From Prostheceraeus crozeri (Eukaryota > Platyhelminthes > Polycladida > Euryleptidae): a stretch of DNA of 64,000 bases. Location: contig CAJQUW010000909.1 in assembly GCA_907163375.1 (NCBI GenBank), positions 310,001 through 374,000 on the forward strand. The letters run 5' to 3'. Position numbers and translations under genes: made by a program. Of this stretch, positions 54,770-64,000 are shown piece by piece (the stretch's first letter is position 1; every line of letters begins with the position of its first letter). The notes beneath the pieces are model-generated. The model searched no databases. It saw nothing but the letters and a program-made list of their open reading frames with translations, and was not told the DNA's origin.

Positions 54770-57300
54770 TTTGTTTAAGTTACGGAGTGACTGAGAGGCA
54801 CACAGTACTTCTTTGAGCATCTTAGAACTGATGGCATGCCACCAGTGAGAAGATGGTTTACGTCTCGAGACAACCGAGTCCATAAACTGGAGGCCAAGCG
54901 CAGGCGTCGATCATCAAGCAAGCCTGATGTGCAGTTACTTGTTCATTTAATTTTCATTGTTGTAGTCATAACAAATGATGTGGTAGGCTCGATTATGTGC
55001 CTTTCTCAAGGTCTTTGCTTGTTTATTGTTCAGACCCACAAACAATGGACAGCAATATTCCATGACTGAACGCATTATCACTTCGTAGACTCGATGAAGA
55101 TCTCAGGTTGAAATGATAGGTCTCAATCTACGCAATATGTGAAGCCTTAAATTTTCGAGTTATACCTTAAGCACGTACCTCCTGGTTAGGTGCGCAAATG
55201 CATCTCAGGTTCAAGTTACGTACTTAAGTGGGAGGTTCCTGTATATTGGAGGATAGCTGATCTTTCTGTTGTTTGGCGCTGTACTTGCCGACTGGTCCAT
55301 AATCCTGAAACATAATCCTCTCGCAGAATTCATCATTCTGTCAGTCCAGATCTTGGCTTTCAAAACTTCCGACTTTTACTTTCTCTTTCAGGTAATTGAA
55401 CTTGTCCCATTCCTTGATGCGGTAACCTTGCCAGCGGTACATAATCAGCGCTTTAGTGAGTGGCGTTATCCACTCTTTATCACCTGAGGTAATAGGATCG
55501 TATCTGATAGGAATCGTCAATTGAATGAGGTTGTTCAAGAGATCTGAAAATTTGAACCACACAGTGTCGATATCATCCTTATCATGAAACAGCACACTCC
55601 AATCAAACAAATTTGAGTGATAATACAGCGAGTCGAGATAAGATTGCCGAATATCAAAAAGCATATGCCAACGGGTGATTGTTGGACGAACTGCACAGTT
55701 CTTCAGAATACAGAAAAGCATCTTGTGATCGTTATTGCCTATGGGAGCGTCATATGAAACATTGTTGGGATGGCAAACTTACAACAAATCGTTTGAAACC
55801 AAAATATGATCAAATGTGCCATTCATGTAGAATGCTTTACTAGATCCGTGAGTGTCAAGTCACGACAGACCGGCAAAACATTTAAGTGATTAAAGTCACC
55901 AAAAATAATTATATAATGATTGGGTTTTTCAGCAAGAAAGAAGTCGATAATGCGTACAAAGTGCTTATGTGCAGCTTGCAAGTCTGTGCTCGTAGAAGCG
56001 GATGGAGGTATGTAAACACAAACACAATATCTAAAAGGAGAGGACGTCAAGAATTAGATTTTCTACATCCTTGGTCATTAAAATGGACATGATCTTGCAG
56101 ATAGATGGCTTCTCCGCCTCCACGTCGACCATCCCGATCAGTTCAACAAACGATGTAGCCTGGGCTTTGTATAAGAGATGAGTCCACATGTGATCCAAGT
56201 CATGTATCAGAAATACCAGTAACTGTAGGTTGCTTTATATTGACCACAGTCTAAAGTTCGCATAACTTGGGGAGAATGGACTGTGCATTTAATAACAATA
56301 TTCTTGGAAATAATCTTAAGTCTGATAAAATCTTCTGAGGATTGCTTTGGACGGAATCAGACACTATTTGATTATGTCGAATACGCACCCTCTCGCCATT
56401 TTTGCGTCTCTTCCTAAAATTATCTTGCAAGCATTTCTGTTGTTGTCTCTGGTCTGGTTAAATCGTGATTGATATATACTTGCCTGAATTCACTAACTCG
56501 ACGAAGTTTTGCGAAGAAGTGCTGATTTATGGTCTTATCTTTACACTTGATCTTTTGGAGTCTCGGTTTATTGTGTACTATTTTTCCCACTCTGGAATGT
56601 CTGCTACTCCGCAAGGACCTAACCTAACAACAAAGCTCATTCGCAATTTTGCAAATTATCATCCGATCATTTTCTCTTGTGATCTATGGACCCTTGATTA
56701 TGTTCTGGCAAACCTGAAATAATCAGAAAATTGCTCTTCTTGATTCTGACTGAGCTCAGCTTCTTCAATTACAATCTCAGAAAATTCTTTGAGAGTATTC
56801 GAAGTCGTCACATTTCCCGAGTATCAGGTTTTCATTTTTCAAATTTGCAATGCTGTTTGAAAAAGACTCAAGCTTTGAGGTGAGTGGCTGGAGATGTTTA
56901 GCAAATATACTTTCCTCTGTTCGTTCCATAGATGTAGCTTGGAAGGACGCCGAGTTGGACTGATCTCTCAACGCAGTAGGTTCACCAGGAACAAGTTCAT
57001 GTTGCTTTCTGAGCTCCTAAATCGCTTTGATAAGGTCCTTCTTTGCAATTTTGCTAGTTTTCAAAATATTATCTTCGGACATCAAGGCGATCTCGTTTAC
57101 AAATGTCATATTAGATTTGGTGCATTAAGTTTTGCGTCAAAAAATCTACGATTAGAACCTATGACCTCCGACACACTGGCCCTGATGCCAATGTTCTCTG
57201 CCGATGCCACAATCAGAGTGATGATTGATTTATTTAATCGGAGCAATGAAAATTCCAGTGAATAACCAGTGCGATCTGATGAAGCAATGCAACAGACAGA
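54770..57300 (-). pseudogene. CR1-like LINE relic: ORF1 remnant, endonuclease and ORF2 C-terminus
   Basis: Read on the - strand. From 57250 to 56780 there is a likely ORF1 remnant (NIGIRASVSEVIGSNRRFFD, AKLNAPNLI, a coiled-coil-like LTSKLESFSNSIANLKNEN). From 56050 to 55720 lies the endonuclease (VCVYIPPSAS, HYIIIFGDFNHLN, NGTFDHILVS, PIGNNDHKM), then a linker to 55341. RT is almost entirely missing, and the sequence resumes at 55150-54800 with the ORF2 C-terminus (YEVIMRSVMEYCCPLFVGLN, KAHNRAYHIICYD, LLDDRRLRLASSLW). Numerous stops occur. It is an old copy that lost its palm by deletion near 55.2-55.3 kb. Confidence 0.72.
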
Positions 57301-57319
57301 CTGCAGAACACGCGATCTT

Positions 57320-57364
57320 GGACACTAGAGCGACAGAGATATGGACACTAGAGCGACAGAGATA
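57320..57364 (+). repeat. Two-copy tandem repeat of a 23-bp unit
   Basis: GGACACTAGAGCGACAGAGA plus TAT occurs twice back to back, with the second copy identical over 22 bp. Confidence 0.75.
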
Positions 57365-57369
57365 GAAAG

Positions 57370-60300
57370 TAAAGCGATGAACACAAATCGCAGAGGATAG
57401 CCTCAAGATTCCTCAAAAAACGGGAAGGTTTGATAGGAACGCTGTTGTGAACGTCGAAATGATACTACTGATAGGTAGAATATAGAGCCAGACGATATAA
57501 ATTCCAAGAACAGATTATGAGGATAGATTATTCACTATGTACAAAATAATAAGACCCTCACGAGCGACGCAGAGACACGACCAGTCACGCAGACGTTCAG
57601 TGTTCTCAGATGTGGTTTACTCATTCGTTACTTAGATTAGGTTACTGATGCTGATTATCGATGCGAGTTTGATTGGAATTTGACTTTTAAGCAATCATAT
57701 CAAATAAAAACTTGCTGCGTATTTCTGTCAGCAATATTCTCTTGCAAGCAAAACTTGAAGTACTAGCCTGCAAGAATCTATTCAAAAGTAATTGATCAGA
57801 GTTCAAAATTAAGGTATCCAAAGTGACACTTGACTAGCATCACAAGATTCGGGATATTTTACTAATCTATATGGTGTAGGGATTACGTTTAACTAAATCG
57901 GCACTTTCGGTTGATCAAAAAAACGTCGATTTCAGATGAATATAAAAAAATGATCGAATACCTTCTACTGATCAATTCGTAGCAGGCCGATTAGAAAAAT
58001 CATTTGTAAGTGCAGCCCTAATTTGAACATCAGTTGCTTGGATGTCTGTTCTGCCGTCCGGATAGGCAGCAAATAATAGTTCACACCTGGGAGATAAATT
58101 TCCAATGCGGGAAGCATACCAGTTTTGCCGAAAAATGAAGTACAAAGTTCAGCACAAAGCGGTAAAATGCGGCCAAGTCAGTAGAAATCCATTTCCGATT
58201 TAGCAGGCATCTGGGAAGTTCGGGCCAGATAATTTGCGTGAATATTTCATCAAATTTGTTGGAATTTAAAAAATGGCATCCGGTCTATTGCCATTCCATG
58301 ACGACCGATCATCCCACTGAAGTCCTACGTACCTCGCTTGAACGAATAAACGAGCATAACCGAGAGACTCAGGAAAGATGCCGAAGTCGCAATCTAACTC
58401 TCCAATTAGGAAAATTTCAAAGCATTTGGTCCACATTCTCTTTCGAAGATATAAGGAAAAGATTCGCCTTTCTTGATATTCTAAACTTTTTCTGGATTAT
58501 GTCAAAGCTTTGCATTTCGGTGTTTTGCGCAATTAGATAATTTAATCTCTTTAATTAGGCTCGAGTGTCGGCTGTGATGTCTATTTCTCTAATAAGATGC
58601 ACGTACGATAGAATCTTCACTGATGAGCGATAAATAACGCCGAAAAACGCCATGCATAAAAAGTTTTTGCTCTGAAAAAATTTCTTAGAGACATGAGTTT
58701 TGCAGTCAATTTTGTACTTCCTATGAAGGTAAGCACTTCACTACAAGCATTTCCTGATAATCATATCGAGACACAGTTATCTAATCTATCTGCTTCGGAA
58801 TCAGATAATGAAAATTGGAATTCCTCAATCTCCAAAAATGAACTTTTGAAACAGCAATATGAAGTCGTTCTTACATTCAACAACTCGGATACTTTGGATA
58901 GCTCGACGCATGTTCAGGACGCTGATTAGCTGAAATCAGGATTATGCAAGATACTTTAAATGATCTACTTTATAAAAAAGTCAAAAGAATATAAATAAGA
59001 TATTGAAACAAGGGGGCAGAATGAAGTAGGCTGCCGGAAGAATATATTGGCAGAATGTTCAGTCTGATTCGAAATTATGTTGTCGTTCATAAACTATTTA
59101 CTGGCAGAATAATAAATCGGTTTAATTTTCAGTCAACAAAATTTTAGTTCATGAACAGCCCGATGCTACGACTTTATCAGAACCAACAGAACATAGACAT
59201 AGAATAAACATCAAAAAACACGAAAATACTGGGCATTGAAGTCGACGCAGATGGCTTCCATCACAGCATTCATCATGAAAATTCGATTTTCAGGAGCTCC
59301 TTATACTGGAGATGACATCCATAGACATCGGATCATAAAGTGACAGTGGACAGAATGCATGAAATAAAAAAGTGCATTTTCAAGATAGGCAGTTTACCTA
59401 GACTTTTCCTTGTGTAGATGCAATCACAATTTTCAATTGCTCAGCTACCTGGTGAAGGCAAGCTTCATCAGGTGCTGTGTGATCTCGGCGTTTTGCTTTC
59501 TGTGTCTGATCACTACACTCTTCTGTTTTTTGCTTGTCTGTGATATTTACATGTGGAGCGCCCCATGATATTCAAATTGATTGGATTGCAGAGGGCATCT
59601 ATTAATATGGTAGACAAGGCTACTAAACAATACTTGTCACGAAAATATTTCATTGTCGAGATAACTACATAAATTGTGTTGAACAAGAATGTTATTTTTG
59701 AGGAGCAATTGTGCTTCAAATATTATGGAACTCAAACCTCTTGACTGACCGCATTTGTGAAAACTTGGCGATTTCTATGGGCAAAAGCAATGGGCCTATG
59801 GGCCCATCAATCTATGGGCCTTCAATGCCCTTTCTTCCAAAAACAATTTCATTTATTTAGTTTTAATGCATAAAGCTGGTTACGCATCCTGTTACTAAGT
59901 GAGAGTTAACAATCATATATTTAAATTGTTTGATGCATACGGTTTGATTTTTTTTAAGTTAAAATAGTTCAAGAAATTACCTTTATTTCATCGAGTTCTA
60001 GTGGACAGTTAGTTTACTACACTGACATCAACCGAAATTTTACTGAGCGGCTGGTGTCCTCCGAGACCTAGTGAAGAATCTGCGAACTCTTTTCCATCGC
60101 GAATTCGAGGAAAATATAGGGTGTTGCTGCCTTTTGTTGACTTAATTGTTATAATTCTGTGTATATTCAATTTAGTACCACAGACCTGTTGTGAATTTTG
60201 AATCTACAATGAAATTTGGATGGATGAGGATTTTTTGTAGTCACACGGAAATCTGAGGATTTGATAGTTGAATGTATCAATCTCATGAGTTTTCAGTATG

Positions 60301-60570
60301 CGATGAGAGCGTGCGAGTGAGTGAGGAGTGCCTGCTTCTCCATGCGATTTAAATTCAAGCACAACCTGTATTGTTTTAGTGTTAGATTGCAAAACGTCAA
60401 ATTTGGTGCCTCATCGTTATTTTTATCATTCAGAATGCTGGATTTTCAGTGATACTACTGTCAAATGTTTAGCTGTTCCATGTGTGAGAATGAGCTGATT
60501 TCACAATGTATCAGGCACAATGGTGTTCCTGAAGTATCATACCTGCCTCTCCATGTGAAGAACTTGCCTT
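57370..60570. other. Non-coding stretch with a hAT-like end and short open frames
   Basis: A hAT-like end lies at 57890-58020 (-). Two short + frames (58238-58540 and 58693-58929) have protein-like composition but no known domain. A GGGCC-rich patch with repeated ATGGGCC occurs at 59776-59822. No gene is supported. Confidence 0.45.
57890..58020 (-). repeat. hAT-like terminal sequence (inverted)
   Basis: On - it begins TAGGGCTGCACTTACAAATG, followed by AATCGGCC and CTGAAATCGACG, resembling the start of the copy at 41488. Probably an end of a related non-autonomous element. Confidence 0.4.
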
Positions 60571-60584
60571 ATTACAGTAGAAAG

Positions 60585-61170
60585 TGATAGCACAACCTTT
60601 GACATCACAATGATGGCGCACATAGCCCTTTTGACATCACACTTAAAGAACTGCTCTTTTGACGTCAAGCCTGTGTGGAGGAGCTCCTTTGACTTTTTTG
60701 TTCGAAGGGGTTCCTGCCAAATCAAAGCTAGACTATTTGCCCTTTCTACATCACACTACATCACGACATCACAACTAGATTGAGTGCTCCTGTTGACATC
60801 GCGATTAGATGACAAAGGGTCCCAATTAGAATTCAACTGGACTGAGAGGTTTTTTCTACTCAACAGACGGACAGGCCTCTCTTTGACATTGCAACTAGAC
60901 GGAGGGATCCGGCTTTTGACTGCAACTAGACGGATGGGCCCTTTTGACATCACAGCTAGACAGAGGGACTCTTTTGACGTCGAAACTAGATACAGTCGTA
61001 TTGGCATCACGACTATGGAAGCATCCCATTTGACATCGGAACTAGACAGGACCATTTGATTCCAGGAAATTGTGTAAAAATTCCTTTTCATGTCACGGAA
61101 AAGCATTAGCTGGATGGCACCCCTCTTCACATCGCAACTAGACTGAGTGGCCTAATTTTACACAGCAGCT
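60585..61170 (+). repeat. Degenerate minisatellite, unit about 30-36 bp
   Basis: At least ten imperfect repeats of a unit like CTTTTGACATCACAACTAGA then CGGAGGGG. Examples lie near 60884, 60910, 60942, 60975, 61025 and 61120. Units differ in spacing and carry many substitutions. On the - strand a 124-codon frame (60756-61130) stays open through much of the array, probably because the unit length is often a multiple of three. Confidence 0.7.
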
Positions 61171-61581
61171 AGACATCGAGACTCCTTAAATCCGGCCTGA
61201 AGAGAAGATTAAAAGGAATATAAAAGAAAATTCAAGTTTCGGCTGATGTATCGGCACTGCACGTGTAGTGGTTCATGTAACATTTTCCTTGTACAAGTAT
61301 TATACAATGTACATGCACATCTACTCGTAACAAATAATGCATTTACCCTTCAGACTTTTGACTTCTCACAATTCACAGTTAAAAGTGTAAATATTTTATT
61401 GCTTTATGTTTTCATACTGCATTTTTCGAGTGCTCATCTAAACGCCAGAGATGTACGAATGCTCCGTAATCCGAAGTTCATATTCAACAAGAGAATAAAT
61501 AACTTGACCGATTATACAGAATGAGAAGAAAAGAAAAGCGAAGGAAAAGTTAAGAGCGTACACCGCTGGCCATCGATACAC

Positions 61582-61920
61582 TTAAGCCATTATCCCTCTG
61601 ATTGTCGCAACACTGATGCGCTGCTGCAACCAACAATGTTCACGTCCGTCGTCAGTTGCTTCACTCATTAGATGGCGAAGTGACTTAAGAAAGTTTTTTG
61701 TTGATTTACCGTACAATCCAGTAGTCTCGATAGCAATGGGCTGGGTACAAGGTGCGAGGTCACGATATTTCAACCGCTTGCGATCTTCAGTTGCAGCAGA
61801 GGCGGTTCCGAATCGGTTGCAGAATCGACTAGATTGGAAGCAGCAGAGGTGTCGGTACAGGTCAAATCCCACAACAGGTGCACGCCATTTTTGAATGGGA
61901 AGGTGGTGACACCGTCAGAT
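61582..61920 (-). pseudogene. Retroelement C-terminal domain fragment
   Basis: The - strand has, in one frame, TFPFKNGVHLLWDLTCTDTS and, shifted, KYRDLAPCTQPIAIETTGLY followed by LQQRISVATIRG. This 'LLWD(x)T..DT ... KY..L ... P.A.ET.G ... QR(I/L)S' layout is a C-terminal module I know from many invertebrate reverse-transcriptase-like proteins. Frameshift(s) and absence of the upstream RT make it a dead fragment. Its biochemical role, possibly nuclease-like, is inference. Confidence 0.5.
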
Positions 61921-64000
61921 CGCCTACCGTCACGGTTGCTAAATCCAATCCATTCGAGGACTGTTGGAATGCTAGCAGTTAGGAAACCACAGCACCAATT
62001 TATAGCAGCATCACGTGGAGCACTTCCGCAATTAAAACAACAGGATAATGGATGGAGACTGAGACTATCAATTTTTTAAGTATAGATGCGACCAATTCAA
62101 AAATTGAATAAACAGAAGCTTGGTAAGCAGTACGAGCGATATCGCTAAATAGGAGGATACCCAGACCATCCATTTTAACAGGCAAAAATGCTTGGACTAA
62201 ACTGGACCCAGAAATATCATTATTTATTCTCTTGTTGGATATAAAATCATGCTTAAAAATATTAGTCCTTTATTATTGAAGAGCGTTGGATTTCTATGAC
62301 TACAAGATTTAGGATATACAGCAGTATTTCAAATATTTTATTATTATCTATTAATGGAAAACAAATAAGAATGATAGCTGACCCAAGGATATTACTATGC
62401 GACCAAGAATTAATAAGTTGAAGAACACATGAATCATCGTCGACCAATTTCATGTCGTTCATTGATGCACTATCAGGACATCAAGTTACAAATCAGCAAA
62501 AGTGAGGTTTATATATAATTAAAATTGATAAAGTAGACACAACTAAGAACAGCTATAATGAGATCTACAATAAAATGGAATGAAGCGGTAAATGCACATT
62601 TGCAATTATCTCTAGAGGTAATTGTAGGCCTCTAGAGATTAATTTAGACCTATCATCTAACGCAGTAAAATATAGCAGCAATGACACTATGTTCCATACT
62701 GATAGTGAAAAATTCTATTCTCGGTAGATTGTGATGTAGGACAATCAGTTGTTCCACTTTGCGCCATTCCAATGCTCACAACAGTGAAAATGTTGTTGTT
62801 CTCTTTGAACAACTGTAGGTTCTATAATCCCTACTTAAACTTGCTATCCAGCTAGGACTATATTCCATCCTCATAATGTGAAATATAAAATCAAATATCC
62901 TACAATATATGAATAGTGTTGCACTATATTTTCATAAATTTAAAAGTTTCTCTGGATTATTGCTCTTGATAAAATTGGATGGATATCAACTACCAAACAA
63001 GCGTTCAGTCATAATGGTAATCACATTCATTTTGGATTTTGCAATTATTCTAATTATTCCAATTCTATCTAATTATTCTATTTCCATAGTGTTTGCAAAA
63101 AGCAGCATTTATTAATTGTTGTAGGCGCACTAACTTAAGTGATTTGCCAGCAGTGTGTTTAAAGTGATGTTTAATGAATGAATGCCCGTCGAAATTTCAC
63201 CAACTTCCTAATTGTAAAACTCAAATTGACCCGAGCATGGCTGCAACTTTAAATAGGGGGTTGTGTCGATGTTGGGAGATGTGAACTAGGCCTGCTGATG
63301 ATTCCTGATGAAGTGATCATCTATTCAGTTGTGTCCAATTTTTCAACTGAACATGCTACTCAATATCTATTTATTCTACTTAATTTGTTATAAAGGCTGC
63401 CGATTATCGACAGTGCGGATAATCGGCCAATATATCGGCTTATGAACATGTTGAGTGCGGCCCTAGGTCTTGCAAATTCAAATAGCAATAAAATATGTTT
63501 CAGTGTTGGTTGAAAACCCATCGGTTTTTTGAATAGGTGGTTTTCCCTGTTTTTTTTGAAGGTGGGTTATTAAAATACATTCACTTATTGATAGACGTAT
63601 GATCGAATGTGAGACAGATATTGATAGTAGGCTATGTCCGATGCCAAATCGTAAGCTCAATGGTGTATTCTAATTTAAGTATCAAACTTCTGAGAACATA
63701 ACATTTCTTCATTATCTGAAATACACGTCTTATTCTTTTTATACTATTGAGACAATTCTTTCGGTATGAGATAAGAAGACATGATTCAGGCTTAGCGTCT
63801 AAATGGGTTAATAATTATGTAACCACATGAAATTGTAAGTAACTTTGATGCAGTTGTACTAGTTTAGTATTTATTCCAATGAAAACAAATTTAGTGATAC
63901 AACTGAGCGTTTAATATCACGTGTATGATTTCGTCATACTAAAATCAATGATACATAAATGTTCATAACAAAAAGTGGCTATTACAAAAATTACTAAAAA
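61920..64000. other. Non-coding stretch with a hAT-like end
   Basis: AT-rich. It holds the hairpin and hAT-like end at 63395-63465, and otherwise only short unsupported frames up to the window edge. Confidence 0.5.
63395..63465 (-). repeat. hAT-like end with perfect 10-bp hairpin
   Basis: GCCGATTATC (63399-63408) and GATAATCGGC (63418-63427) form a perfect stem over a 9-nt loop. On - the segment begins CTAGGGCCGCACTCAACATG at 63465, like the ends at 58020 and 41488. Confidence 0.4.

Noticed and set aside
1-64000. Bacterial operons, CRISPR arrays, rRNA genes
   Set aside because: Nothing resembling them; all coding evidence is eukaryotic with spliced genes and animal-type mobile elements.

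Overview
The window comes from a eukaryotic nuclear genome, almost certainly an invertebrate animal. It is AT-rich and sparsely coding, its genes are split by GT-AG introns, and much of the rest is retrotransposons, DNA transposons and tRNA-derived SINE-like repeats. The phylum cannot be fixed from the sequence alone.

Two host genes can be reconstructed. On the + strand, four phase-matched exons (6904-13720) encode the hinge and ligand-binding domain of a nuclear receptor, most like the NR2E group (tailless/TLX, PNR, fax-1). Its DNA-binding domain was not found here and probably lies upstream of the window. On the - strand, seven exons (41144 down to 17201) join in phase into a complete 370-residue DyP-type (dye-decolorizing) haem peroxidase with a mitochondrial-type N-terminus. 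DyPs are mainly bacterial and fungal, so this spliced animal copy is the most interesting gene present. Its introns range from 62 bp to 15.5 kb. The two genes converge, with about 3.5 kb between their 3' ends.

The 15.5-kb DyP intron (19938-35467) holds a 5'-truncated LINE, a second LINE tail, a SINE, a diverged protein-like repeat, a miRNA-like hairpin and a MITE-like element.

From 41.2 to 64 kb no host gene is recognised. This is a graveyard of mobile elements: an RTE-like LINE relic (42.4-43.5 kb), a Tc1 element with both ends (45.2-46.9 kb), a LINE with a long intact RT frame (47.5-49.2 kb), an oppositely oriented decayed LINE with endonuclease and RT (49.4-52.4 kb), a DD41D mariner-like element with both ends (53.25-54.63 kb), a decayed CR1-like LINE (54.8-57.3 kb), a degenerate minisatellite (60.6-61.2 kb) and a retroelement C-terminal fragment (61.6-61.9 kb).

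Host-gene exons were assembled by eye from splice sites, reading phase and protein-family motifs. No database search or transcript evidence was available.
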